From contig JBAYTZ010000002.1 in assembly GCA_041675285.1 (NCBI GenBank), positions 186,001 to 250,000 of the forward strand: a stretch of 64,000 bases of DNA, given 5' to 3'. This document shows, piece by piece, positions 1-8,498 of this stretch. The notes beneath the pieces are model-generated. The model made no database searches. It was given only the letters and a program-made list of their open reading frames with translations, and was not told where the DNA came from. The translations under genes were made by a program, and so were the position numbers. This stretch comes from Candidatus Delongbacteria bacterium. GTDB lineage: Bacteria > CAIWAD01. Positions within the stretch are counted from its first letter, which is position 1; each line of letters begins with the position of its first letter.

Positions 1-958
1 CGGCGGCGGCCCAGGCCTGTCGGCGCTGTTCCCAGGCAGCGGCCGCCAACTGCTGGTCGCGGCGACGGGCCTGGAAAGCGGCGCGCAATTCCGCCGGCAC
101 CTGGAAGCCCTCGGCCGGGAGGCCCAGCCCCTGACGGGCCTGGTCGCGGAAGGCGGCGCCGGATTCGCCGTGGCCCTTGGGCGTGCCGGCCACTTCGGGC
201 ACGCCGCGGGCGATCTCGGTGCGGGCGATCACCAGCACGGGCCGCTCCGACTGGCGGCTGGCCTCCAGCACGCGCACCAGCTCCGCCGGGTCGTGGCCGT
301 CCACGTCCACCACGCTCCAGCCGCAGGCCTCGTAGCGGGCCCGCACATCCTGGCTCTGGGTGACGGCGGCGGGCGCGTCCAGGGTCACCGAGTTGGCGTC
401 CCAGATCAGCGTGAGGTGGTTGAGACCCAGGTGGCCGGCCAGTTCGGTGGCCTCCAGGGCCACGCCCTCCTGCAGACAACCGTCCCCGGCCAGGCAGAAG
501 ACGTGCCAGTCGAGCAGGGGATGCTGGGCCGTGTTCCAGCGCCCCGCGGCCTTGTGGCGCGAGAGGGCCAGCCCGACGGCATTGGCCACGCCCTGCCCCA
601 GCGGGCCGCTGGTGATCTCCACCCCCGGCGTGTGGCCGAACTCCGGGTGGCCGGGCGTGCGGCTGCCCAGCTTGCGGAAGTCCCGCAGGTCGTCCAGGGT
701 GAGCTCGAAACCGGCCAGGTGCAGCCAGGCGTAGAGGAACATGCTGCCGTGGCCGGCGGAGAGCACGAAGCGGTCGCGGTTCAGCCAGCGCGGCTGTCCC
801 GGATCCACGCGCAGCACAGAGCCGAACAGCGCCGCGCCGATCTCGGCGGCGCCCAGCGGCAGGCCCAGGTGGCCGGACTTGCAGGTGGCGATGGAATCCA
901 GCGCCAGGCCGCGCGCGACGGCGGCGGCCAGCCGCATCTGGTCAAGGGAGAGGGACAT
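1..958 (-). CDS. tkt: Transketolase, N-terminal part (cut by window edge)
   Basis: Transketolase moves two-carbon units between sugar phosphates in the pentose phosphate pathway, using thiamine diphosphate. The frame opens at an ATG at 956-958 and stays open to the window edge, giving about 319 residues. Visible family features are an early CKSGHLGLPLG segment, the GHTPGVE and GPLGQG motifs, and the thiamine-diphosphate motif GDGCLQEG followed by WDANSVTLD. These belong to the pyrophosphate-binding N-terminal domain; the C-terminal half lies outside the window. It is transcribed in the same direction as the chemotaxis operon, 113 bp beyond the PilZ gene, with a GC-rich stem-loop between them. 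Confidence 0.93.
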   Translation of the reverse strand, partial: MSLSLDQMRLAAAVARGLALDSIATCKSGHLGLPLGAAEIGAALFGSVLRVDPGQPRWLNRDRFVLSAGHGSMFLYAWLHLAGFELTLDDLRDFRKLGSRTPGHPEFGHTPGVEITSGPLGQGVANAVGLALSRHKAAGRWNTAQHPLLDWHVFCLAGDGCLQEGVALEATELAGHLGLNHLTLIWDANSVTLDAPAAVTQSQDVRARYEACGWSVVDVDGHDPAELVRVLEASRQSERPVLVIARTEIARGVPEVAGTPKGHGESGAAFRDQARQGLGLPAEGFQVPAELRAAFQARRRDQQLAAAAWEQRRQAWAAA

Positions 959-1020
959 GGTTCTTCCAGGCTGGTGGTCGTGACGCCTGAAAGTAGTGAA
1001 GGGCCGGCAGGGTCTGGGTT

Positions 1021-1052
1021 CCGCGGCCGCGCCCTGGGCGTTCCGGCCGCGG
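1021..1052. other. Long GC-rich stem-loop between PilZ gene and tkt
   Basis: CCGCGGCC at 1021-1028 pairs with GGCCGCGG at 1045-1052, and an inner CGCCC/GGGCG stem extends the helix. No T-run follows on either strand, so it is not a standard intrinsic terminator. It may mark the end of the chemotaxis operon or lie in the transketolase leader. Confidence 0.35.
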
Positions 1053-1071
1053 GAGAAACCTCGATCGGAGC

Positions 1072-1458
1072 CTATTCCTCGCGTTTCTTCAGTCCGCGAT
1101 GCTCGCGGAATTCCGCCTCCACCAGCCCGGCGTCGGGCGCGTTGTAGAGCACGAGCCGGCGCAGGTGGTCCAGGGACTCCACGCCGCGGATCCCCAGGAA
1201 CTCCAGCCCCATGGACTCCGCCGAGATGCGCACCACGCGGCCGATGATCTCCACGCGGACGGCCTCGCCGCCGGTGCCCAGCACGAGACTCAGCTCGCAC
1301 TCCTCGCCGGGGGTGAGCTGTTCCACGTGGGCGATCCGCACGCCCCGCAGACTGAGATCCTGGGTGCTGGTGGTCAGCACCAGCTCTCCGCTGCCCTTGA
1401 GTTGCACGTCCACGTGCAGGGGCACGCGCACGAACTCTCTGCGTTCAGTGCTCATCAT
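1072..1458 (-). CDS. PilZ-domain protein (probable c-di-GMP receptor)
   Basis: A 128-residue single-domain protein. It has the PilZ signature in two parts: RREFVRV near residue 6 (RxxxR) and DLSLRGVRI near residue 34 (D/NxSxxG). In this family these bind cyclic di-GMP. The ATG overlaps the cheR stop codon as ATGA, so it is translationally coupled and last in the chemotaxis operon. This suggests that c-di-GMP levels feed into motility or taxis output; that role is inferred from position. No membrane segment or signal peptide is visible. Confidence 0.85.
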   Translation of the reverse strand: MMSTERREFVRVPLHVDVQLKGSGELVLTTSTQDLSLRGVRIAHVEQLTPGEECELSLVLGTGGEAVRVEIIGRVVRISAESMGLEFLGIRGVESLDHLRRLVLYNAPDAGLVEAEFREHRGLKKREE

Positions 1459-2285
1459 GCATCCCGTCGAATTCGGTAGTACACGGTCTTGCCCGACTGG
1501 ACGCGCTCCCAGCTCTCGTCGATGTTGAGCGTGGTCTCCGCGCCGCCCAGGAACAGCACCCCGTCCGGCTTCAGCACGCCGCGCACCTTGCGCAGGATCT
1601 GCCGCTTCATCTCGATGTCAAAGTAGATGAGCACGTTGCGCAGGAAGACGAAGTCCATGGACGGCAGGCTGGGCCAGGCACCGGCCAGATTCAGCTCATG
1701 GAACTGGATCATGGCGCGGATCTCCTCCTTCACCTGCCAGGAGGCCCCGTCCTTCTGGAAGTACTTCACCAGAAGCGGCGCGGGCAGTCCGCGGTTGACT
1801 TCCAGCTGGCTGAACAAGCCCTGCCGGGCCCGCCTGAGCATCTCCTGGGAGAGATCGCCGCCCAGCAGGTTGACGCGCCAGCCGCCGCGCAGCTGCGGAA
1901 ACCCGTCGTGGAGCAGCATGGCCAGCGTGTAGGGTTCCTGCCCGCTGGAACAGGCCGCGCACCAGATGTTGATCGTGCGGGTGGCCTCGTTGCGTTTGAG
2001 GATCTCGGGCACCAGCTCGCGCTTGAAGGTGTCGAAGGGGTGCAGGTCGCGGAAGAAGGAAGTCTCGTTGGTGGTCATGGCGTCCACCACCTGGGCGTGC
2101 AGCGCGCCGTAGGGCTTGCCGCGCAGGTTGCGCGAGAGCTCGTCCACGGAGTCGTAGCCCTCCAGGCGCGCCAGGCTCATCAGGCGCATCTCCACGAGGT
2201 ACTCCTTGGAGTCGTCCAGCACGATGGCCGAGCGCTCGCGCACCAGGTTGCGCAGGTAGTCGAACTCGATCCGGTTCAGCGGCAT
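1455..2285 (-). CDS. cheR: CheR chemoreceptor methyltransferase
   Basis: A 276-residue S-adenosylmethionine-dependent methyltransferase that methylates glutamates on chemoreceptors for adaptation. It has an alpha-helical N-terminal domain, the TSFFRD segment, then the SAM-binding motif IWCAACSSGQEPYTLAM and the FVFLRNVLIYFD strand typical of CheR. Length is normal. No C-terminal pentapeptide-binding TPR extension is present. The start lies inside the end of cheB (10-bp overlap) and the stop overlaps the PilZ start, so it belongs to one coupled operon. It is the partner of the esterase CheB just upstream. Confidence 0.95.
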   Translation of the reverse strand: MPLNRIEFDYLRNLVRERSAIVLDDSKEYLVEMRLMSLARLEGYDSVDELSRNLRGKPYGALHAQVVDAMTTNETSFFRDLHPFDTFKRELVPEILKRNEATRTINIWCAACSSGQEPYTLAMLLHDGFPQLRGGWRVNLLGGDLSQEMLRRARQGLFSQLEVNRGLPAPLLVKYFQKDGASWQVKEEIRAMIQFHELNLAGAWPSLPSMDFVFLRNVLIYFDIEMKRQILRKVRGVLKPDGVLFLGGAETTLNIDESWERVQSGKTVYYRIRRDA

Positions 2286-3520
2286 GCGCTGCTCCTTCCG
2301 CCGAGGGGGCGTATGCTGGTCAGCAGCTGCAGAGCGTGCGGCACCAGCCCGTCCAGGGGCAGCACGGCGTCGGCCAGGCCGGCCATGGCCACGGCCCCGG
2401 GCATTCCCCAGACCACGGAACTCTCCTCGTCCTGGGCCAGCACCAGCCCGCCGGCCTCGCGGATGGCGCGCGCGCCCTTCATCCCGTCCTGACCCATCCC
2501 CGTCAGCACCATGGCCAGCACGGCCCCGCCGCAGCAGCGCACGGCGGAATCGAACAGCACGTCCACGGCCGGCCGGCAGGAGTTCACCTGCGGACCCTGA
2601 TGCTCGCGCAGCACCAGGCGGCCGCCCTCCCGCGCCACTTCCATGTGCCAGTCCCCCTGGGCCAGCCAGGCCTCGCCCGGCAGGAGCACGGAGCCGTTGC
2701 GGGCTTCACGCACCGTCAGGGGGCTGAGCTGGTCCAGGCGATCCGCCAGCATGCGGGTGAACAGCGGGGGCATGTGCTGCACGATGAGCACGGGAACGGA
2801 AAGGGTGGCGGGAAACAGGGGCATCACGCGGGCCAGGGCGTTGGGGCCGCCGGTGGAGACGCCCACCACCAGCAGTTCCGCCGGACGCGCCAAGTGGCGG
2901 GCCGGTCCCGCCGCCGGAATCACATTGGGCATGGGCGGGCGCGGGATCGGCCGGCCCGGTGCCGGGGTCCGGAGGGCGCTCCGCTCGAGGCCGGGTCGCG
3001 CCTCCCGCGGGAAGGCCGGGGCCGTGCGCGGGAAGGGGTCCGTCGTCGGGCGCGGCTGGGGGGAGGTGGACATCGCGGGTTCCTTGACGGTGTGGACGGG
3101 CTGGGCGGGCCGGATCCGGGCCAGGGCCCGGACGCGCGGCACCAGATCGGCGCGCAGGCGTTCCAGGCTCTCCTGCAGGTTGGCCGCGCCCTCGGGCTTG
3201 GTCAGATAGTCGCTGGCGCCGGCGCTGAGGGCCTCGATGGTGGTGGCCGCGCCCCGGCTGGTGAGCGTGGAGAACATGATCACGGGCAGGCGGGGCCGGC
3301 GCCGGCGCAGCTCGGCCAGCGTGGCCAGGCCGTCCATCACGGGCATCTCCACGTCCAGGGTCACCAGATCCGGCTCGACCTGATCCAGCATGTCCAGGGC
3401 CAGTCTGCCGTTGGACGCCTGGCCGGCCACTTCCAGACCCGGCTCCTCCTCGATGATCCGCGTCAACAGACGGCGCACCACCGCGGAATCGTCCACGACC
3501 AGGATGCGGATTCCTCTCAT
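2276..3520 (-). CDS. cheB: CheB receptor methylesterase with receiver domain
   Basis: A 414-residue protein that removes methyl groups from, and deamidates, chemoreceptors once phosphorylated by CheA. Residues 1-125 form a receiver domain with phospho-acceptor Asp56 and an acidic pair at Asp10-Asp11. A long proline/arginine-rich linker (about 140-210) leads to the esterase domain. The catalytic triad is visible as Ser222 (GVSTGG), His249 (VQHMPP) and Asp345 (GMGQDGM). The linker is longer than in enteric CheB, hence the greater length. ATG overlaps the preceding response-regulator stop as ATGA. Confidence 0.95.
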   Translation of the reverse strand: MRGIRILVVDDSAVVRRLLTRIIEEEPGLEVAGQASNGRLALDMLDQVEPDLVTLDVEMPVMDGLATLAELRRRRPRLPVIMFSTLTSRGAATTIEALSAGASDYLTKPEGAANLQESLERLRADLVPRVRALARIRPAQPVHTVKEPAMSTSPQPRPTTDPFPRTAPAFPREARPGLERSALRTPAPGRPIPRPPMPNVIPAAGPARHLARPAELLVVGVSTGGPNALARVMPLFPATLSVPVLIVQHMPPLFTRMLADRLDQLSPLTVREARNGSVLLPGEAWLAQGDWHMEVAREGGRLVLREHQGPQVNSCRPAVDVLFDSAVRCCGGAVLAMVLTGMGQDGMKGARAIREAGGLVLAQDEESSVVWGMPGAVAMAGLADAVLPLDGLVPHALQLLTSIRPLGGRSSACR

Positions 3521-3891
3521 GGCCCCAGCTCGATGCCCAGGAGGGCCAGTTTCTCCTGCAGGGCATCCTTGGTGAAGGGCTTCATGATGTACTCATCCGC
3601 CCCGGCCCCCAGGGCCTCCACGATGGATTCGATCTGGTTGACCGAGGTGACCATCACCAGCTGGATGGCCTCGCGGGGCAGGAGTTCCCGCACGGCGCGC
3701 ACGAACTCGATGCCGTCCATCACGGGCATCTGCCAGTCCACCAGGGCGAAATCGAAGGGTCCGTCGTGTTCCAGGACCTGGAGGGCCTCGCGTCCGTCGG
3801 CGGCCTGGGCGTGTTGCACGCCCAGATCGTCGAGGATGCGTCCCAACAGCATGCGCATCGAGGAGGAATCATCGATGATGAGGGCTTTCAT
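3517..3891 (-). CDS. Single-domain response regulator (second CheY-like)
   Basis: A 124-residue stand-alone receiver domain starting MKALIIDDSSSMR. Asp7-Asp8, phospho-acceptor Asp52 (VDWQMPVMDG), the Thr/Ser switch in MVTSVN and Lys104 (MKPF) are all present. It is probably phosphorylated by CheA and acts as a second output or as a phosphate sink; the sequence cannot tell which. The start at 3889-3891 forms an ATGA overlap with cheW, and its stop overlaps the cheB start in the same way. The frame is open further upstream, but only as a shadow of cheW. Confidence 0.9.
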   Translation of the reverse strand: MKALIIDDSSSMRMLLGRILDDLGVQHAQAADGREALQVLEHDGPFDFALVDWQMPVMDGIEFVRAVRELLPREAIQLVMVTSVNQIESIVEALGAGADEYIMKPFTKDALQEKLALLGIELGP

Positions 3892-4349
3892 GCGACGGGT
3901 TCCCGCAGCGTGGCGCCGGCGTGGTCCAGCTGGACGGCCTGCTTCACGTCCAGGACCAGCAGCAGCCGGTCCTGCAGCTTGTGGGCGCCCGTGATCAGTC
4001 CGCGCAGGGCGGGATCCAGGGTGTCCGGCGGCTTCTCGAAGGTGCTGTCCTCCACCGTCACCACGTCGCCCACCAGGTCCACCAGCAAGCTGTGGATGCT
4101 GTCCTCGTTGCGCACGACGACGTTCATCGGGGCCTGCCCCGCCGGCCGGTCCGGCAGGTTCAGGCGCCGCCGCAGGTCGATGGCGGTGACGATCTGGCCG
4201 CGCAGGTTGATCAGCCCGCTGATCTCCCGCGTGGCCAGGGGAACGTGGGTGAGGTGCTGGGAGCGGATCACCTCCTGGACCAGGCGAACGTCGACTCCCA
4301 GGAAGAGGTTGTTCAGGAAGAACGTGCAATACTGTTGCTGCTCGGCCAT
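3888..4349 (-). CDS. cheW: CheW chemotaxis adaptor
   Basis: A 153-residue single CheW domain that couples chemoreceptors to CheA in the cytoplasmic array. Recognisable segments are FFLNNLFLGVDVRLVQEVI at the N-terminus, TREISGLINLRGQIVTAIDLRRRL in the middle and DLVGDVVTVED downstream. Its sequence is close to the classic adaptor fold and it lacks an added domain. It lies 4 bp after cheX and is coupled by ATGA to the next regulator gene. Confidence 0.93.
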   Translation of the reverse strand: MAEQQQYCTFFLNNLFLGVDVRLVQEVIRSQHLTHVPLATREISGLINLRGQIVTAIDLRRRLNLPDRPAGQAPMNVVVRNEDSIHSLLVDLVGDVVTVEDSTFEKPPDTLDPALRGLITGAHKLQDRLLLVLDVKQAVQLDHAGATLREPVA

Positions 4350-4353
4350 GGTG

Positions 4354-4821
4354 TTACTCCAGCTTCATGGTGACTTCCAACACGAAGCGGTGCTTGCCGA
4401 TCTCGAAGGGGATGACCATCACGGGGACGTCGTTCCGGTGCGAGATCGTGTGCCCGGGACCCACCACCACGGTGGGAATGGAGATGTTGAACGTGATGCC
4501 TTCCTTGGACAACTCGGCCTTGGCCCCGCCGGCGATGATGTTGGCCAGCTCGCCCACCGTGTCCTGGACATCGTTGGTGATGCGGTAGACTTTCTCGCCC
4601 ATCATCAGGCTGTAGAACTTGAGCGCCACCGGGGTGGGCAGGCTGAGGGCCACGGAACCCGTCACGCTGGCCCCGGCGAACCCGATGATCGCGGAGATGT
4701 CGCCCTGGGTCTGGCCCTCGCGCTTGAGGTAGGGCGTGCCCCGTTCGGGAGTGATGTTGAGCATCGTCTCCAGCGAGTTCACCATGGCGACCACGAAGGG
4801 ATTGATGTATTTGGCGTCCAT
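4354..4821 (-). CDS. cheX: CheX-type CheY-P phosphatase
   Basis: A 155-residue protein of the CheC/CheX/FliY phosphatase family, which ends the chemotaxis signal by dephosphorylating CheY. The catalytic E-x2-N signature is seen as Glu91 and Asn94 in VGELANIIAGG. Only one such motif is present, as in CheX rather than CheC. No CheZ or CheD gene is seen in the operon, so CheX is the likely signal terminator here. It sits between cheY and cheW. Confidence 0.88.
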   Translation of the reverse strand: MDAKYINPFVVAMVNSLETMLNITPERGTPYLKREGQTQGDISAIIGFAGASVTGSVALSLPTPVALKFYSLMMGEKVYRITNDVQDTVGELANIIAGGAKAELSKEGITFNISIPTVVVGPGHTISHRNDVPVMVIPFEIGKHRFVLEVTMKLE

Positions 4822-4832
4822 GCTCGGTCCCT

Positions 4833-5189
4833 TTACTTCAGCATTCCCCTGACCTTCTCGGCCAGGACATCCTTGGTGAACGGCTTCACGATGTAATCAT
4901 TGACCCCGGCGGCCAGGGCCTCCATGACTTCGTCCCGGGCCCCTTCCGACGTCACCATGATGATGGGCATGCCGGCCAGGGCGGGGTTGGCGCGTACGGT
5001 CTTGACCAGGGTCAGCCCGTCCATGTTGGGCATGTTCCAGTCCGTGAGCATCATGGACACGCCTTCCAGCGTCTCCAGGGCCTGCTGGCCGTCCCCCGCC
5101 TCCACGATGTCCTCGTAGCCCACCGCGCGCAGACTGTTGCTGATGATGCGCCGCATGGTGGTCGAGTCATCCACAACGAGAATTCTCAT
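4833..5189 (-). CDS. cheY: CheY response regulator
   Basis: A 118-residue single receiver domain that carries the CheA phosphate to the flagellar switch. Asp7-Asp8, phospho-acceptor Asp50 (TDWNMPNMDG), Thr in MVTSEG and the KPFT lysine are present, and the sequence is typical of true CheY. An upstream AGGAT close to the ATG serves as ribosome site. It lies 41 bp after cheA and 11 bp before cheX. Confidence 0.93.
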   Translation of the reverse strand: MRILVVDDSTTMRRIISNSLRAVGYEDIVEAGDGQQALETLEGVSMMLTDWNMPNMDGLTLVKTVRANPALAGMPIIMVTSEGARDEVMEALAAGVNDYIVKPFTKDVLAEKVRGMLK

Positions 5190-5230
5190 ATCCTTGCAAC
5201 CTCCCTTGCTTCCACCGTCCGGTCAGCCCT

Positions 5231-7567
5231 TCATCCGACCAGGCGGGCCAAACGCTGCAAATCCAGCATTTCCGTGATCCGGTCGTTGACCACGATCACG
5301 CCCAACACGCCCTCGCGCGTCGCCTCCCGGCGCACGGCGACCGCCTCGTGGGCGATGTCCTCGATTCCGTCCACCACCAGGCCGTAGCTGGCCCCCTCGT
5401 GGCTGTAGACCACCACTTGGAGCTGGGCCGGCTGGCCGGCGGCTCCGCGCCGCTCGCTGCGCCGCTCCGGCAGGTGCGACTCCGGCCGCACCAGGGGCAG
5501 GATCCGCCCGCGGTACTGCACCACCTCCTGGTCGCCCGTCCGCTCCACGCGGTCCCAGGGCAGCTCCTCCAGGCGGTCCACCTGATCCAGCGGCACGGCC
5601 ATGTGGTTGTCGCCCACCCGGAACAGCAGCAGGGTTTCGCGGTCGCCCTGGCTCTCGTCCTGAGTGTTGGCATACTCCGTCAGGCGGTCCTGGCGGTTCT
5701 CCTCGATCACACGACTCTGCTGGGCCAGTCCCAGGACGTCGAGGATCAAGGCCACGGAACCGTCGCCCATGATGGTGGCGCCGGCGAAGATGCGGATCTG
5801 CTTGAGCTGGCTCCAGAGCGGCTTGACCACGATCTCCTCGGTGTCCGTGATCTCGTCGACGATCAGGCCGAAGGGCCGGCCGTCCGCCTGCAGCACCACG
5901 ATGTTGACCTTGCCCGTGTCGTCGGCGGCCGGGTACCCCAGCTGGTCGCGCAGGTTCACCAGCGGAAGCAATCGGCCGCGCAGGCGGTAGACCGGCGCGC
6001 CGTGGATCATCTCGATGCCCTGGCGGGCCTGCTCGCCCTCCAGCCGCACCAGCTCCAGCAGGCTGACCTGCGGCACGGCGAAGCGCTCGCCCTGGACCTT
6101 CACCACCAGAGCCGGAATGATCGCCAGGGTCAGCGGGATCTTGATCTTGAGCACCGAGCCCCGGCCCGGCTCGCTCTGCATGTCCACGATGCCGCCGATG
6201 CGGCGGATGTTGGTCTTGACCACGTCCATGCCCACGCCGCGCCCGGAGACGTTGGTCACCTGACGGGCCGTGCTGAAGCCGGGCAGGAAGATCAGGTTGA
6301 TCAGTTCGCGGTCGCTCATCTCCTCGGCGGCCTCGGCGGTCACCAGCCGTCGCTCCACGGCCTTGCGGCGGATGGCCTCGGCGTCGATGCCCGCGCCGTC
6401 GTCGCGGATCTCGATGTTCACCTGGCCGCCCTCGTGGAAGGCCCGCAGATGGATCACGCCTTCCTCCGGCTTGCCGGCGGCCAGGCGGGTGGCCGGATCC
6501 TCGACGCCGTGGTCCACCGAGTTGCGCACGATGTGGGTCAGCGGATCCTTGATGGCTTCGAGCAGGGTCTTGTCCAGCTCCGTGTCCCTGCCTTCCATCT
6601 CCAGCCGCACCTGCTTGTTGCAGGCCATGGCCAGGTCGCGCACGATGCGCGGGAACTTGTTCCAAAGGTTGCCGATGGGCTGCATGCGGGTCTTCATCAC
6701 CCCTTCCTGCAGCTCGGTGGTGATGATGTTCAGGCGCTGCAGGATGGGATTGAAGGTCGCGTCGTCGATGCGGGTGGCGAACTGCAGCAGCTGGTTGCGC
6801 ACCAGCACCAGCTCGCCGGCCAGGTTCATCAGGCGGTCCAGGTTGGCCACCTCCACTCGCAGCGTGCTGTCGGCGATCCCGCCCTCGCGGGCCTGGCCTT
6901 CCTCGGCCTGCTTGTTCAGCGCCTTCTTCACGGCCCCGGGCTGCAGCGAGCCCTTTTCCACCAGGATCTCCCCTAAGTGCCGCGGGTCGCCGTCCACCTG
7001 CTGCTGCAGGGCCTGCTCCACCTGCTCCTCGTGCACCAGCCCCTCGCTGACCAGCAACTGGCCCATGCTGGGAATCGGCTTGAGCTCTTCGGGGGCCGGC
7101 GCCTCCTGCGGCTCCGGCTCCGGCGCCGGCGGAGCGGCGACGACGGCGGGCGCGGCCGGCACGGGGGCGTCGGCGGCTTCGGTCAGGCGCGCCAGCTCGG
7201 CGATCAGATCGCCGTGGTCGGCATCGCCCTCGGCCTGGGTGTCCTCGATGTTGCGCAACAAGCGGCGAACCGCGTCCACCAGGCTGAGCAGGGCCGTCGT
7301 GACCTCGGGAGTCAGGGGGCGCTTGCCGTCCCGCAGCAGGCTCAGCAGGTTCTCGCCCGCGTGGGCCAGCTTCTCCAGCCGCCCCATGCCGAAGAACCCG
7401 CTGGTTCCCTTGATGGTGTGGATGGTCCGGAAGATGCTGGCGAGGGTCTCCCGATTGCCCGGATCCTCCTCCAGGATCACGAACTCCTGATCCAGTCGGT
7501 CCAGGTTCTCGTAGCTCTCAACGAGGAATTCCTTCAGGATGTCTTCCATTCCCTCGAACTGGCTCAT
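5231..7567 (-). CDS. cheA: CheA histidine kinase with MshEN-like insert and two CheW domains
   Basis: A 778-residue chemotaxis kinase. Residues 1-110 are the Hpt domain with phospho-acceptor His50 (FRTIHTIKG). An Ala/Pro-rich linker follows. Residues about 165-230 hold two copies of a motif like GQLLVSEGLVHEEQVEQAL and GEILVEKGSL, resembling the N-terminal repeat of type II secretion/MshE ATPases, where a CheY-binding P2 domain would usually be. Next come the dimerisation helices (about 236-300) and the ATPase domain with N box HIVRNSVDHG, DDGAGID and GRGVGMDVV. The C-terminus has one regular CheW domain (about 460-590) and a second, more divergent one (about 640-778). First gene of the operon. 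Confidence 0.95.
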   Translation of the reverse strand: MSQFEGMEDILKEFLVESYENLDRLDQEFVILEEDPGNRETLASIFRTIHTIKGTSGFFGMGRLEKLAHAGENLLSLLRDGKRPLTPEVTTALLSLVDAVRRLLRNIEDTQAEGDADHGDLIAELARLTEAADAPVPAAPAVVAAPPAPEPEPQEAPAPEELKPIPSMGQLLVSEGLVHEEQVEQALQQQVDGDPRHLGEILVEKGSLQPGAVKKALNKQAEEGQAREGGIADSTLRVEVANLDRLMNLAGELVLVRNQLLQFATRIDDATFNPILQRLNIITTELQEGVMKTRMQPIGNLWNKFPRIVRDLAMACNKQVRLEMEGRDTELDKTLLEAIKDPLTHIVRNSVDHGVEDPATRLAAGKPEEGVIHLRAFHEGGQVNIEIRDDGAGIDAEAIRRKAVERRLVTAEAAEEMSDRELINLIFLPGFSTARQVTNVSGRGVGMDVVKTNIRRIGGIVDMQSEPGRGSVLKIKIPLTLAIIPALVVKVQGERFAVPQVSLLELVRLEGEQARQGIEMIHGAPVYRLRGRLLPLVNLRDQLGYPAADDTGKVNIVVLQADGRPFGLIVDEITDTEEIVVKPLWSQLKQIRIFAGATIMGDGSVALILDVLGLAQQSRVIEENRQDRLTEYANTQDESQGDRETLLLFRVGDNHMAVPLDQVDRLEELPWDRVERTGDQEVVQYRGRILPLVRPESHLPERRSERRGAAGQPAQLQVVVYSHEGASYGLVVDGIEDIAHEAVAVRREATREGVLGVIVVNDRITEMLDLQRLARLVG

Positions 7568-7592
7568 GGTTCCTCCCGGTTGCCTTCACCCA

Positions 7593-7620
7593 TCATCGGT
7601 TCACCTGTTGCTGATCTTGA
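7593..7620 (-). promoter_or_regulatory. Candidate sigma-28 (FliA)-type promoter for cheA operon
   Basis: On the minus strand TCAAGATC, 12 bp, then ACCGATGA, about 25 bp before the cheA ATG. The -10 resembles the flagellar sigma consensus GCCGATAA. The decamer CACCTCAAGA that contains the -35 also occurs at 29933 ahead of the chemoreceptor gene, at nearly the same distance from a CCGATRA box. Confidence 0.4.
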
Positions 7621-7721
7621 GGTGAAGGGGCGGACCCGTACCGGCCCCATAGCCGGGCCGGAGCCGTGAAACGATCGCCGCCCCCGTGGTCGAAGGAACT
7701 CATTTTTTCCGGGGGAAGGCG

Positions 7722-8426
7722 ATGTGGAAGCAGTTGGCCGATTGTCTTCCGTTTCAAATGGCTCTGGGCGTGTCCGCCCAGGCCGGTCTGCGTGGCAACG
7801 GACTGGCCGCGACGCGCCCGCTGGAGCTGCTTCCCTTTCACAGCGTGAGCGTCGCCGCCGGCCTGTCCGTCATCGTCCAGTTGGGGTCCGTCTGGCGCGG
7901 CGAGATTTCCGGGGATCGCAACCTGCTGGATCTGGTGGAGCTGCGGGAGGAGCAGGGCCACCTGGGCCTGAACCTCCTGCACGAGATCGAGCCTTGCGTT
8001 CCCCTGCACGTGACCTTGTGGTCGCCAAAGCTGGAACGGATCGAGGTGGGGGACGCCGCCCGGCTGGTGGTGCACGGCAGCCTGGAGACACTTCGTCTGG
8101 CGCTGGACGGCGCTGGCCAGATCCGGCTGGCCGGCCAAGCTCGGGAACTGGAGATCCATTGCGGCGGGGCGTCGCGGCTGGATGGCTTCGATTGCCCGGC
8201 CGAGCGGGTGCGGGCCACCTGCACGGAGGCGGCGCGCGCCCAGCTGACGGTGCGCCGGGAGCTGCTGGCCACCTGTTCCGGCGCGTCCCAGCTGGAACTG
8301 TGCGGCACCCCCGCCCGGCACCAGATCGACTGTTCCGGCGTGGCGCTGGTGCGCTGGCGGAAGCCTCGGGCGGAAGCGGCCTCGGCCCGCGAACCGGAGC
8401 CGGAATGGTCCGGCGCGGAGACCTGA
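7722..8426 (+). CDS. GIN-domain (DUF2807-like) protein
   Basis: A 234-residue protein with beta-helix-like repeats of the GIN domain, a putative auto-transporter adhesin head domain common in Bacteroidetes and relatives. The core begins LLPFHSVSVAAGLSVIVQLG, and then has repeated strand-turn units such as GAGQIRL, GGASRLDG and SGASQLELCG. The start at 7722 is chosen for the GGGGGAAGG ribosome site just upstream. The N-terminus reaches VSAQA, which could be a weak signal-peptidase site, so export is possible but unproven. It is 72 bp before a second, clearly lipidated paralogue. Function unknown. Confidence 0.75.
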   Translation: MWKQLADCLPFQMALGVSAQAGLRGNGLAATRPLELLPFHSVSVAAGLSVIVQLGSVWRGEISGDRNLLDLVELREEQGHLGLNLLHEIEPCVPLHVTLWSPKLERIEVGDAARLVVHGSLETLRLALDGAGQIRLAGQARELEIHCGGASRLDGFDCPAERVRATCTEAARAQLTVRRELLATCSGASQLELCGTPARHQIDCSGVALVRWRKPRAEAASAREPEPEWSGAET

Positions 8427-8498
8427 CAGACAACTTGACACCCGTGGGATGCGGCGGCGCGGCCGGCCCGCCACGGAACCAACCGAAAGGATCGCCCC

